Below are positions 23,826 through 36,900 of a stretch of 64,000 bases of DNA, in pieces (the stretch's first letter is position 1; each line of letters opens with the position of its first letter). Source of the DNA: Typhlomys cinereus (lineage: Eukaryota; Chordata; Mammalia; Rodentia; Platacanthomyidae); the NCBI GenBank assembly GCA_023101885.1, contig JALPQD010000627.1, positions 120,543 to 184,542 on the forward strand. Reading direction: 5' to 3'. Under the pieces are notes generated by a model. The model did not search any database, was not told the DNA's origin, and saw nothing but the letters and a program-made list of their open reading frames with translations. The translations under genes were made by a program, and so were the position numbers.

Positions 23826-23935
23826 GAAAAAAATGCTAGAAAAGAAATTCAAGATCGAAGAAAAGGATAAACATATCCAAGAAGACAGAAAGGAAAAATA
23901 ATACAACACAAATTCCTAGCAAAGAAATATATATG
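23826..23935 (+). mobile_element. Short L1 fragment (ORF1 3' end)
   Basis: AAATGCTAGAAAAGAAATTC and the following GAAGAAAAGGATAAACATATCC align with the end of ORF1 in the L1 at 30781-38745 (AAATGCTAGAAAAGATACTC near 33830). Only about 110 bp is recognisable. Confidence 0.5.
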
Positions 23936-24317
23936 TAAAAATCACAAAATATAGAAAATAGGAATCAATAAGCATTTCTGAATTTTAAAAAAATACTGCT
24001 ATCTGTCCAATAACAGTTACCATTTTTGTGACTTATAACTGAGTTTGCCTTGCCTATGTTTAAGCAATATAAAAAGGGTATATTATTTTGATACTTGGTT
24101 TATTCTCATTATTATCATTCCTGTAGGTTCTATCATATCTTTACATTGCAGTGTTAACTGTGATATATAAGAATGAATCATAATATACCTACATTTTCTA
24201 TTAGTATTGAGTATTAATTTTTGGAATCAATTATTACGAATAGCATAGACATACTTCAGTATGTCTTGAGTCTACATGTTAGTTTGTGTGTATATATTTT
24301 GCTGTTCATTTGGCAGT

Positions 24318-24606
24318 GTACATGTGTGTGCGTGTACATGTGCATGCCAGAAGAAAACGTTGGACTTGTTCTTCAGAGATCATCCACCTTCTGTTTTGAG
24401 ACCTGGTCTTTTGTTGATCTGGAACTCAAAAATTAAGTTATGCTGATTTTCAGCAAGCTGTAGAGTTTCACAAACGTATAAATAACCAGTGTTGAAATTA
24501 AAAACATGTGCCACCATGCCTGGATATTTTCATGGGTTCCAGGCTAACAACTCAGGCCCTTATGCTTGGAAGGTATGCACTTTACCAACCAAGTCACCTC
24601 TTTATC
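24318..24606 (-). mobile_element. B4 SINE, antisense
   Basis: On the plus strand: CATGCCAGAAGAAAACGTTG, TTTTGAGACCTGGTCTTTTG, AACATGTGCCACCATGCCTGG and TTTACCAACCAAGTCACCTC. This is the full antisense order of a rodent B4 element, a B1-like half joined to a tRNA-like head. The central portion is diverged. Confidence 0.7.
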
Positions 24607-25090
24607 CCATTTGGGCAATTGTTTTAGAAAGTATGATTATGTTTCTAAGGGGAATATGTTTTATAGTGGAATTATTGAGTTAATATCTATTTATATATTC
24701 AGCTCTTTTAACTGCTTTAAAAGAGAAATTATGATCGATATCTTAATTTCCAGTAATAGTATATGACGATTTCTCTTATAGTACTTACATTATTATGGTA
24801 TTAACATTTGATTTTATCAACCTACATCTTGGATAGAAAATTTTATGCTTACTTCTAAAAGCTGCATGTTTTGGCATTCTTGAGACTGTATTGGACAATT
24901 TTTAGTTACAAATGCTATTTTTAGTTACTAGTACTAATTCAAAACTATATGTTTCACAAACCAGAGTACATCATGTGTGAAAGAATTTTTTTAAAAGAAA
25001 GGAAATAAGAAGGAAGAAAAACAAAGAGAGGACAAGAAGAATAGACAGGCATAGAGAGAAAACAAAAGAGGCATGTAAGAAGAAAGAAAA
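24607..25090. other. AT-rich intergenic DNA
   Basis: Mostly AT-rich. 24990-25090 is a polypurine (GAAA/AAAG) stretch running into the L1 fragment. Confidence 0.5.
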
Positions 25091-25565
25091 GAAATTGTGA
25101 GAGCCTAAAGATGGGGAAGAGCAACTTTATGCAAGATACTCCATACAAGTTAGGGCCAAAGTTATCATAATAAGAATTTGCATGACCTGTGCAATTACCA
25201 ACATATCTTTGACCCCCCCCAAAGTCTAACATGGATCACAGGCACTAAGATTCCTAGAGGCAAGGGATTAACAGCCACAATAGTGTTCTATACTAAAGGG
25301 GAACACAAAAAAGAGCTCTAGGCAATGCCACTGAGTCCTTACTACTCATCAGAGAGGAGGACACAGAGGCAAGTTTAACATGCACATTATAGGATGCTCC
25401 AGGAATGGGGAGGGGAGGGAGCACTGGGAGAAAGGGAGGGAGGGGGGAAAGGAAAGGGAAAAGGGGGATGGAGCGAGGGAATCCAGGGAGGGCTGGAGAG
25501 AGGGAGGGGAATGAGGTACTTATCAACTTGTATGAGTGGAATAAATAAATAAATAAATAAAAAGG
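25091..25565 (+). mobile_element. 5'-truncated L1 3' UTR, older subfamily
   Basis: It matches the L1 3' UTR from GAGAGCCTAAAGATGGGGAA through the G-rich tract (25405-25510) to the end ACTTGTATGAGTGGAATAAA with a (TAAA)n tail. It differs from the copies at 951, 4745 and 21521 by many shared changes (for example GATCACAGGCACTAAGATTCC) also seen at 28286 and in antisense at 31308, so it belongs to a second subfamily. Confidence 0.85.
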
Positions 25566-28285
25566 AGAAAGAAAAGAGAAGGTAAAGACATAGCAAGGAA
25601 CATGTTAGAAAGAGAAAAAGAAGAGAAAGACTGAGAAAGGAAGAAAGATGCAAGCCATGAACTCATAATAATAGATGTAATTGTAAAGGCATGTTATTGG
25701 CATCATCCATAATTCAGTATTGGAAGATGGATTTACAGGAGGATAGGTCCCTGGGTCAAAATAATAATAATAAAATGTAATGAAAAATACAAACTATTTA
25801 TTTCAAATATTCCTATATGATTTTGATATTTTCAAGAAATATATTATACCTGAACTTCTTCTGATGTTAGAACTTTGATTATTTTTATATCCACGTCAGA
25901 TAAATTATAAATATTGCCAAAACATTTTAATTTATAAGTTAACAGGATGGTATTCTTTATTCCATATTTATTGTGTAAGGGCAAATGTATTGAAATACCA
26001 TTTTTATAAAATTAAATATCTGATAATAAGTTGAAATTGTTTTTAGACAGAAATAATCCTCATATTAGGTTTTAGAAGTGGTTTCTTGATTTCTCAAGAA
26101 CATACAGGGAAAAAATATGCCCACATTAAAAATCAGTGAAACTGAGGAAGACTTATATTTTAAATTCATTCCTTTTCATTTAAAATGATTGACTCATGTT
26201 TAAAGAGCTAATATAAGGCACTCTGGTGGGAAAAAAACTCCCAAGAATGAAATCCATATATCAAATGCTTTTTTATTTTCCATGAACTTAGGAGACTAAA
26301 TATATTTCAATTGTCTGGCTTACTAGAAATGCTTTTCTATATTGGGATATGATTCCCTTGGAAAAGGGTGGCAATCAATTTTCATTTGATACATTCAGCT
26401 ACTCAATGAGATTAGATGTTAGAATTTATAGAACGACTTGCTGTGCAAATTATAGCTTCCTTGCAAGGGTGCAGACAGTAACAGTGTGCAGTATATCTCC
26501 TGAACGTGGTGTCAGCTTTTAACTGGATACATAAACTAGTAGTGATCTGATAAGAAATGAAGTAGGGCGACATTTCAATTTGAAAGGAAGCTATAATGAT
26601 CAGAAATATCATTTTTTTTAGTTCACTTGGACTCTGCTAAGGCAATGGAAAGTGAAAAAAAATCCTAAAAAAGGAAAATAGCATTGTAGAAGCATTGAAT
26701 TGTCCCTTTAGAATACCAATCTATGTCTTTTCCAGGAAAGCAATGCCAAGAAGTGAAAAAATTCATCAGAAATAGACAATCACGCACATATTCAAAAAGT
26801 GAAATGAAATAATTTAATGAGTACTAAAGAACTTCAGCTTAAGGTTTTAGTGAGAATTGAGGTTCCATAGTTTATTAAAGTTTTATTTTTAGAATCAATA
26901 TTAGACTCCTCAAATTCACACCCAAGCCACTGCCTATGTGTTAATGCATTACACAACTGACTGACTCAATATTTTCTTCATGTAAAATTGATGGGTGGAA
27001 TACAGGCTGGCTTTTTTCCTTCAAAATTTAAATATATTCTTATTCTTCATTTTCTCACTTTCTTTGTTCTCCCATAATAATATACTGCATTTGAATCTTA
27101 TATCCAATTTCCAATGAAACTTCTTTTTTTTATTTAGTCAACTGTTAAGGTCATGATTGATTAAATTCCAACTGTGAGGTTATATAATATGCTTACAAAA
27201 AGTCTCAACTAAAGGTCAATGAGAAAATTAAAGAAAGACTTTTCAGCAATACAAATATTAATATTTTATTAAAATGAACAAGTGTGATAATCTCAATTTC
27301 TTATGCCATTTTGCAGCATTTATTTCAGGTTCTCCTCTAAAAGCTTGATTAGCACAGAAGATAAAAGCATTTAGTTTCAAGCAATAAAAATGCTTCTTGT
27401 CCTCATGACAACACTATAGCATTATTATAATTATTTCATCATCACTATAACTATCTCAGCAACAGCTCACAAGACCTTGTGATATTTTATTCAAATTGAA
27501 CTACAGTTTAACCTTTACAACATTTTAAAATCAATATTTTCCCCTTAAATTGTTTAGATCATAAAACTTAGATTAAGGTAAATACTGAATTTTCACAAAT
27601 ATTAGAGACATTGCTGTGAGATTAAGAGATATGAAAATGCTCAGTATTCATCTCTTCTACTTCTATAGGCAACTAACTATGATGGAATATGCATTTGATA
27701 TCTTCGCTTTGAACTTATGAAAGTTGACTCCTTATTGTCCAGACATTGTATAGTTGAAGTTATTTTCGATAAGTGTGTATAGTTAAGTTTTTCAATTTCA
27801 GAGTTAAATAATTGCAAATTTCTGATGTTAGAACCTGACAATAGGTTCAATCACCTAAAAGCAACAAAGCCATGGTAATCAGGACCCACAAGTGGTGTCT
27901 ACTGACAATTCAGAGGAACAATCTGGCCAACGTTCAGCTATGTACAAGGACTGACCAAAGACATCCTACAAAATATGGATTAACAATGGGGCAATTAATA
28001 AATTTAAGAGAATATTCAGTTTTTCATCATTAGAGTCCAGAAGACAGTAACAAGTCCACAGTAACCCAGTTAAATCCAGCGGGACATGAAACATAAGGAT
28101 CAGAAGACTTGAGGAAGATTGTAAGGAAGAGAGGCTGGCAGAAGTTGAAAGGAGATTAATTAAAATCTGTTATATATGCACATGAGATTATCAAGGAATG
28201 TAATTCATCAATAAAATAAATTATGAATAAACAGAAATAAATACAAACAATGCATATTCAAAATATCAGGTTAATCTCTTAACTT
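25566..28285. other. AT-rich intergenic DNA, no gene
   Basis: No recognisable repeat over 2.7 kb. 26400-26600 is mixed-composition, non-repetitive sequence and may be an ancient unique block. Confidence 0.45.
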
Positions 28286-28690
28286 ACTCTACACAAGTAA
28301 TCATAGTAGGACTTTGCATGACCTGCGTGTGCAATTACCAACTTATCATTGAACCCCCAAAGTCTAGCATGGATGCTTAGAGGCAAGGGATTAACAGCCA
28401 CAATAGTGTTCCTATACTAAAGGAGAACCAAAAAAAAAAAAAAAAAAAAAAAAAAGAGCTGTAGGCAATGCTGCTGAGTCCTTACACCTCATCAGAAGAG
28501 GAGGACCCAGAGGGAAGTTTGACATGCACACTAAAGGATGTTCCAGGAATGGGGGGGGAGAGGGGAAAAGGAAGGGAAAAAGAGGGAAGGAGTAAGGAGA
28601 TCCAGGAATGGGTGGAGGGAGAGAGGGGATTGGTGTACCTATCAAGTTTGTATGAGTGGAAAAATAAATTAAAAAATAATGAATAAATAA
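28286..28690 (+). mobile_element. 5'-truncated L1 3' UTR, older subfamily, with internal A-tract
   Basis: It aligns with 25091-25565 (GCATGACCTGCG, then CAAAGTCTAGCATGGATGC) and ends GTTTGTATGAGTGGAAAAATAA. An uninterrupted A run at about 28429-28455 has grown from a short A-tract that the sister copy has at the same site. The G-rich tract is at 28548-28630. Confidence 0.83.
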
Positions 28691-30010
28691 AACAAAAACA
28701 AAAAAATTATCTCAAGAAATGTATAACACAAAATCACTATATGCTATACTTAAAACTGTTATCCAAAATGTAAATATGTGCTTTAACATTGGGTGGTATT
28801 GAAAGTTCTAACTAATGGTGTTACAAGTTAGAAACCTACTTTGACTTTTGCTCTGTGGTTTATATTAACTTCCTTTCAGTGGCTGAAGCTCTGTCTGGAA
28901 GCATTCTGCTCCCCAGACTACCAATGAAGAACAGTATGTTTGCTTTCATCTTAGTGGTGATTCCTTAACTTTGCTTACTAACTCTTTAAATGCTCAGATT
29001 TTCACGAAACTAATCATTTGGAATGGTTACATTTGCCATATAAATGAAGAGATTAAATCTATTTTATGATCATAAAATGTTTTAAGTTTTTATGATTGTC
29101 TATATTTTGCCAATGTTTACAATAATGATAAAACATTTGATTGCTTAGAAACTTCTCCAAGGTCTGGCTCACTTATCACACATTTATGTGATTGTAAAAT
29201 GATATGCATGTGGCATCTAGAAGGGCATGTTCTGTATTGAAATATAATGTAAACGTATTTGGTAAACTGACATTTCACCTTGTGAAAATGTCACTTGTAA
29301 CTGACTACAACTTATCAGATACTGGAGTAGGTCATGAAATAGGCCAGAGAGAAAATCTAGCTCATCTCCTGTAAGAACTGCACATGTAAAAGGAATTTTT
29401 AAGGCTGGTAAAAATACTTGAATACTCAACACATTTTTAAAGATGTATCTTTTTCAGGATGATAGCACGATATATCTGAGTTCCAGTTATCTAGTGAAAA
29501 GATGCCATAATATTAAATTGTATTTAATTGCATATCAGTGACAAAAAACGAACACAATTAGAAATATAACTAATGTTTTGAAATGTTGAGACTGACCTTT
29601 GGGGTAATTCCCTACCACCACTAATGCTATATTTATCACTTCTGTGATTTTATTAAAGTTTCTATATCAAATTAGCTAATATATATTTCTAATAAAATTA
29701 TCTGTATATATTTAGAAATAAAACTAAATTGTATAATCAATGCCAACATCCTAGAATGATGTTTGCCACACTTTGGAATTTATACATATTGTCATAAAGG
29801 CAGGATGCTCACGCTGGCATTTGCCTGTGCCTGTTGAGTTGTGTTTGCAAAATGGAATAGTACAGAGACAATATAAAAATGTAATATTGAGTGTCATTGG
29901 AGAACAAGTACATTCACATCTCAATGTACTGAAAAACTAAAAGAAGCTTTCCAAGTTGATTTTCATTATAGAAAATAAGTGCATTTAGAGTATGTTGCAG
30001 TTTGCCTGCA
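28691..30010. other. AT-rich intergenic DNA, nothing recognised
   Basis: No gene. Unique-looking mixed sequence at 28850-29440. Confidence 0.4.
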
Positions 30011-30014
30011 TGAT

Positions 30015-30425
30015 TGCTGATAAATGACTATCAAATGGAACAAAGGATTTATTTTCTCTTAAGATTACTGGTTAAAGTAGTTCATTTTGACGGGAGAGCA
30101 TGCACCAACACCAAGGTCGAGGGAACTGGCCACACCATCTCTACATAATGGCAAAGAGAGGGAAGATCCTTACTTGCCAGACCAGCATGTCTGGCCAAGT
30201 ATACATAAGGATCCCAAATTCCTCAATTGACTCTCAGTAATTTATTCATCTGTTCAGGGCCTAGTTCTACCCACCATAAGCTGGGCCTTTCCCATCAGCT
30301 TACCAGTCTCCTACAGGTTTGCTTTGGGCTTAACTCAACTGCCAATTCTCTACAAACATGCCCAGAGCTCAAACCTTCAACTATCAAGTTGACACTTGTG
30401 CCTAATTATGACAGAGTCTAATTGT
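30015..30425 (-). mobile_element. Interspersed rodent repeat (LTR/MaLR-like), antisense
   Basis: AAGGATTTATTTTCTCTTAAG near the left end and TCAAGTTGACACTTGTGCCT near the right end are the antisense forms of the motifs in 15150-15590. The centre has CACCATAAGCTGGGCC and TTTCCCATCAGCTTACC as in the related copy at 39835-40245. Confidence 0.5.
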
Positions 30426-30780
30426 TAAGAGATTACTGTAGGATGTAGGATAATACTATAATAAAATCATGAAAAAATACTAGAAATGTATTTGTTTTCT
30501 TTTTTCTTTTTTATATTTGGCCAGTGATAGAATCTATGGGCTATTAATGTACCTGGCGAATCTTCAGTTAGTGCAAGAAAGTATGCACTTCAGCATAGCA
30601 TATTGTTAATGGAAGCATATCAATGGAAAATAATTATAAATATACATGTATTTTCTTTATATTCTGAAATTATATATAATCAATTTATATTTTTAATTTA
30701 TACAGTTCTGTGTTGAAGAAATTCAAATAACAAATAAGCAACAATATGCCAAATACAAGTATTACATTTATTTAAAGTAA

Positions 30781-31307
30781 ATGTTGCTTAAGAATAAAAT
30801 GCTGCTTTCTGCCCAAGACCCCAACATAGGCAAACTCCCTGCTCCTCAGGTAAGGTACCTAGACCACATTCCAGGCCCCAGGTCTTGTGCTCCCCAACTA
30901 ACCAGCCTGCCTTTCTGCTCCTGGAGAAGACCCCTAGCCACACACAAGCCCCATGTCATGTACATGCCCCACTAGCAAGTCTGCATTTCTGCCCTGGATA
31001 GAGGACCTCAGCAGACTCCTTGCTCCTCAGAATTCAACACAGTCCAGACAAAAACCAAGCAACAAGCTAGGGGACTAATATCATATATCTGAGGTCTTCA
31101 AAAATCATTGCATCATACTAGAGAGAATCTTTGCATCCAGGTTTATGATAAGTAAAGCCTTTTTACCATCTTGTTATTCTCAATTATTAATCATTGTAGT
31201 TTAACATTTCCATATAGCCCACCCAAAAATTCACACCACTTCAGGGACTATACCATTCATCTTCACATGTCACCAAAGAAGTAAACCTAAAAAGTGCACT
31301 ATCTTAC
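30781..31307 (+). mobile_element. Old L1 (element A), distal 5' UTR
   Basis: A CCCCAGG-rich stretch with imperfect repeated phrases (GCCCCAGGTC, CCCATGTCATGTACATGCCC, CTAGCAAGTCTGC) leads into TATCATATATCTGAGGTCTTC. The same order occurs in the 5' UTR at 46640-47310. It lacks the GC-box module seen at 2650-2915. A minus-strand L1 interrupts it at 31308. The 5' end near 30781 is approximate. Confidence 0.75.
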
Positions 31308-32593
31308 TTTTTTTATTTCTTCCACACATACAAAGTTGATAAGTACCCCATTTCCATCCCTCCCTCCACTCTTCCCTGAATCCCCTTGCTCCCTCCCCCT
31401 TTTTCCCGTTTCTTCCCCCCTTTCTTCCAGTGCTCCCTCCCCCCCCCATTCCTGGAGCATCCTTTAGTGTACATGTCAAAATTCCCTCTGGGTCCTCTTC
31501 TCTAATGAGGTGTAAAGACTCAGTGGCATTACCTAGAGCTCATTTTGTGTTCCCCTTTAGTATAGGAACATTATTGTCGCTGGTAATCCCTTACCTCTAA
31601 GAATTCTAGTGCCTGTGATCTATGATAGACTTTGGATGTTCAATGATATGTTGGTAATTGTGCATATCATACAAAGTCCTATTATGATTACTTCAACCCT
31701 AACTTGTATGGAGTATCTTGCAAATCGTTGCTTCTCCCTGTCTTTAGGCTCTTACAATCTCACCACCCCCTCTTCTGCAAATTTCCCTGAGCTTTATGAT
31801 GGGGAGAGATTAGGCTGGCCTGGTGGTTCCAGGTGGTTGATGTAGAGTCTCTGATTTTCCGAATTATGATTCATTGATTTTTTTTCCAATTTTGCTGCTC
31901 CTGCACCTCCCTTGGCTCCATCCAGATGGGTATTGGATATCAGCTCCTGGCCAGAGATAAAACGCTGTTAAAATAGAGTCTTTTTATAAGAGTAGAGTCA
32001 AAAGTAGATGGAATAAGAATAGGAGACCGCTGTGAAGGGGGAGTATCAGTCTCCCATTTGCAGGATGGTTACCTTCTATCTGCCAGACTCTATGCCCTTC
32101 TTTCTGGTGAGATCATACCCCATCAGACGCAAGTGACTAGTAAGGAGAGTTTGTGAGCCCACCATATGTCTCATTACTTACTTGCAGTCCTTGATGGTGT
32201 CCTATTTTCTCTGCTGTAGCATGATCACCTCTCTCCTTTTTCTGGTGGGGCCCTCCTTCCCCTTCCTTCCTGTTTATAATCTTTGCAATTACTGTCAGTA
32301 TTACAGAGATTTATGTTTGAGTGTGTCACTAAGTGGGTTAAGTACTAGGATCAACCTATTAGGGAGTACTTATGAAGCTTAATTTTCTGTGTCTGGGATA
32401 CTTCACTTAATATAATTTTTTCTAATCCCATCCATTTCCCATCAAATTTCATTAATTCATCGTTTTTGATGGCTGAGTAGTACTCCATTGTATAAATGTA
32501 CCACATTTTCTTTATCAGCTCATCAACTGTTGGGTTTGGGTTGATTCCATGACTTTGCTATTGTGAACAGTGATGCTATGAACATGGTTGTGC
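31308..32593 (-). mobile_element. 5'-truncated L1 nested in the 5' UTR of element A
   Basis: The poly-T start and reversed 3' UTR (ACACATACAAAGTTGATAAG) continue through the 3' UTR into the C-terminal end of ORF2, which includes ATTCCATGACTTTGCTATTG near 32545. It is flanked by TGCACTATCTTAC at 31295-31307 and TGCACTATCATAC at 32594-32606, a 13-bp duplication with one mismatch. The undisturbed sister 5' UTR at 47284-47305 shows the empty-site order. Confidence 0.92.
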
Positions 32594-32810
32594 TGCACTA
32601 TCATACTAATCTTCAATCCCTGTCTACTAAACCCACCTTAACTGATGTATTAACAATCCAATAACCTCATTTAGGAAACAGCACCAACACCAGACAGGCA
32701 TATCCAATACCAAGGCAAACACTAACAATAAGTATTCAAGTGTAATAATACTGTCTAATGTAGTTCAGCCAAAAACAAAAACAAAAAGAAGGGCATGAGA
32801 GATAGAAAAA
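32594..32810 (+). mobile_element. Element A, proximal 5' UTR resuming after the nested L1
   Basis: It continues element A with ACTAATCTTCAATCCCTGTC, parallel to 47300-47510 in the other old L1. Confidence 0.8.
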
Positions 32811-33905
32811 TGTCCTGATCACAGTGCAAATCTATAAAAAATGAAAACCAAGTCGACACATCTCCTAAAAAAGAATCAACCATAATGATAGAATCCAACC
32901 TGAACAAGCTCACAGAAAATAGCCAAGAAAGCCATACCAAAGATGATGATTTTTAGAGCCTGGTCTTTATTATGATAAAAACAATAAAAGAGAAAATCCA
33001 GGTAGAGTTACGTAACTGCATCAACCACTTTGAACAGGAAAACAACAGGTATTTGGAGGAGATTAGAAAAGTAGTTGAAGAAACAAAAATATGCATACAG
33101 CAGTTAAAACAATCTCAAGCAGACTTTAAAATAAAAATAAAAGACAAGCTATCTTCAACACAGAACTCAACAGAGTCTTATCAACAGTACTAGCAAAGCA
33201 GAAAATTGAATATCAGATCTTGAAGACAAAGTGGAAGAACAAACCAGTTCAATGGAAGAGGTTGTTAAAGCCAAAAAAAAATACTTAAGAGGAATATTTA
33301 AGAGTTATGGGACACTCTGAAGAAGCCTAACATGCACATTCATGGAATACCAGAACAAGAATCCCAAAATACCACATCTAAGGAAGTTTTACAAATTATC
33401 ATAAAGGAAAATTTTCCACATCTAAAGAAAGAGAGGCCCATCCAAATACAAGAGGCATTCTGACAGATATAACCAAAAGAGAAACTCGCCACCAAAAATA
33501 ATAGTGAAAGCACTACACATACAACACAAAGAGAATGTGCTGAGACCTTCAAGACAAAAAACAAAACAAAACAAAAAAACAACAACCAAGTTTGTTTTAA
33601 AGGTAAACCTAATAAAATAACAAATGATTTTTCAGTGGAAACGGTAAAAGCCAGAAGAACTTAGAGAGACATACTTCAAGTAGTGAATGAATACAAATGT
33701 CCACCCAGGTTGATATACCCATCAAAACAATCAGTCATGATCAAGGATGAAAGACAACTTGAAGGCTTACATAGAGACCATCATAAAGACAACTTGAAGG
33801 CTTACATAGACACCAAACCAGGCCTTCAAAAAATGCTAGAAAAGATACTCAAGGTTGAAGAAAGGAACCCATATCCAGAAGGGAAATTTAGTACCACCAA
33901 AACCT
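32811..33905 (+). pseudogene. L1 ORF1 pseudogene (element A)
   Basis: Decayed ORF1. The coiled coil is best preserved at 32972-33193 (heptad-rich, EENNRYLEEIRKVVEE-like). The RRM start follows near 33330 (CCTAACATGCACATTCATGG). The C-terminal domain is at 33683-33890. Stops are scattered between these parts. A local duplication with a 35-bp period at 33751-33820 repeats AAGACAACTTGAAGGCTTAC, which the sister copy at 48400 has once. Confidence 0.8.
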
Positions 33906-33959
33906 ACAAGCTAAATGATACAATTATGAAAGCCACTAAGCACAAAAAAAAAAGGATTC

Positions 33960-36900
33960 AAAAGAAATTTCTCCATTATAACCCTAAATGTCAATGGAAT
34001 TAACTCACCAATCAATAGACACAGGTTACAAACATGGATTACAAATCAAAACACATCAGTTTGCTGCCTTCAAGAAACATATCTCATCATAAAATATAGG
34101 CACATTCCAGAAGTTAAAGGCTACTTCAAAAATTGTTCAAGAAACAAGCAGGGGTAGCAATTATGCTATCTGACCAAGTGAGCTTCAAACCAATGAAAAT
34201 CATAAGAGATACAAAAGGATTCTGCATTTTACTGGCAGGAATATTTCACCAGGAAGCCTCAAAAATACTGAACATGTAGACACCTAATATGGGCTTCTCT
34301 ACATGGATTAAGGAAATACTACAACAATTAAAGCAAGAAATAAATCCCAAAATTATAATACTTGGGTATTTCAATACAACACTCTCAACATGGGATAGAT
34401 CAACAGGCCAACAACAGATACACACTGGAACTAAATCAAACCCTTACTGAAATGGACCTAACAGATCTCTATTGAACCTTCTATCCAAGCACCAAGTAAT
34501 ATAAATTCTTGTCAGCTGTCCATGTAACTTTCTCCAAAATAGACCAGATATTGGACCACAAACTGAATCTCCACACATGCAGGAGAGTTGAAATTATACC
34601 TGTACCCTGTCAGACCACCAAGGTCTAAACTTTGACATCCACAGTACAACAAATAGCATAAAATTCTAGGAAATTAAGCAGTAATTCTAGGAAATTAAGC
34701 ACTATGATGCTGAATGAGAAATGGGTTCAGAAAGAAATCAAAAAGGAAATTCAAGATTTTGTAGAAGAGAAGGATAATGAAAATACTATATATCAAAATC
34801 TCTGTGAAACAAAGAAAGCTGTCCTAAGAAGTAAGTTTATAATGCTTAATGCCTATATCAAAAAAAAAACAAGGAAATAACTTAGCAATGCAGCTTAAAG
34901 CTTTAGAGACACAAGAGCAATCCAATCCCAAAAGCAGTAGAAGAAAGGAGATTAGCAAAATCAAGGGAGAAATATAGGAAATTGAGACAAGGAAAAGGTT
35001 ACAAAGAATCAACCAGATGAAAAGCCGGTTCTTTGTAAAAATCAATAAGATTGATCCACGCTTAGCTAAATTAACCAAAACCAAGAGAGAAAAAAAACCC
35101 AAATTAACAAAATTAGAAATGAAAATGGCATTATCACAACTGATACCCAAGAAAGTCAGAAAATCATAAGGTCATATTTCAAAAACTTACACTCCATGAA
35201 ATCTGACAACCCAAAAGAAATGGATGAATTTCTGAGTAAGCACAACTTACTAAATTGAATTTGGAAGATTTGAATTATTTAAATAGTCCTATAATCTGGA
35301 ATCACCCACTGAAAAATGTCCTGGACCAAATGGATTCAGCACAGAATTCTACCAGACATTTAAAGAACAACTAACACCACTATTTTGCAAACTATTCTAT
35401 ATAAGAGTGAAGGAAGATACACTTCCAAATTCTTTCTGTGAAGCTAAAATCATACTAATCACAAGCATAATAAAGATACACTTTAAAAAGAAAAAAATAT
35501 GTCAATCTTTTTGATGAACACAGATGCAAAATTCTCAACAAAATCTTAGCAAATCAGATTCAAAAAAATATTGAAAAGATCATTCACTATTATCAAGTAG
35601 GCTTTATCCCAGGCACACAAAGTTGGTTAAACATACACAAATCAATAAATGTAATCCATCATATAAACCAATCCAAAGTCCAATACCACATGATACTGTT
35701 GATAGATGCATAAAAAGCTTTTGACAAGATCTAACATACTTTTATTATCAAAACCCTAGAGACAGTTGGAATGGAAGGAACTTATATTAACATAATTATA
35801 GCTGTGTACAACAAGAAAACAGCAAGGATTATACTAAAAGGGGAAAACTTTCAAGCATTGCTGCTTCCATCAGGAAGTAGACAAGGCTGTCCACTCTCAG
35901 AACATCTATTTAATATTGTACTTGAGGTCTGAGCTAGAGCCATAAGACAAGAGAGGGAGATAAAAGGGATTCAAATCAGAAAGAAAGAACTTGAAATATC
36001 TTTATTTGCAGATGACATGATCATATATCTGAGTGATCCTAAAACCTCCACCAGGAAACTCTTGGAACTAATACATAAATTCAGCAGAGTGGCAAGTTAG
36101 AAAATAAATGTGCAAAAATAAGTGGCCTTCCTATACAAAGGATGAAAAAGTGAAAAAGTCCTAAGAGAAACAATCCTATTTACTGTAGCCCCTAAAAAAT
36201 GAAATACCTTACAATAAATCTAACCAAAGAAGTGAGAACATTATAATGAAAACTTTAAAACCCTAAAGAAAGAAATTACAGAAAACATTAGAAGGTGGAA
36301 AGACCTCCCTGATCCTGGATCTGCAGAATCAACATCATAAAAATAACCATGCTACCAAATTCAGATTTAACACTATACCAATCAAAATCCTGAAGCAATT
36401 CTTTAAAGAAACTGACCAAATAGTATCAAAATTTATATGGAAGCACAAAAGGCCCTATATAGTAAAAACACTCCTGAGTAAAAAAAAAAAAAAAACACTG
36501 CTGGAGATATCACCATACTAAACCTTAATCTATAATACAAATGCACAGTAATTAAGAACAACCTGGCACTAGCTCCACAATAGACACGTAGGTCAATGGA
36601 TAAGGGTTGAAGGCCCAGATATGAGCCCACACAATTACAGCCTTTTGATCTTTGACAAAAGGGCCCAAAAAATCCAATGGAAAAAGAACAGCATCTTCAA
36701 CAAATGGTGCTGGCAAAACTGGATATCCACATGCAGAAGATTAAAACTGGACCTGTACGTGACACGATGCACAAAAATTAATACTAAATGAATCAAAGAT
36801 GATAATATTAATTCAGAGACTACAAAAACCTCAGTTGAAAGAGTAAGGAAGTCCCTCAAGCTGACTGGAGTAGGCCAACAGTTCCTAAACAGAAATCGAA

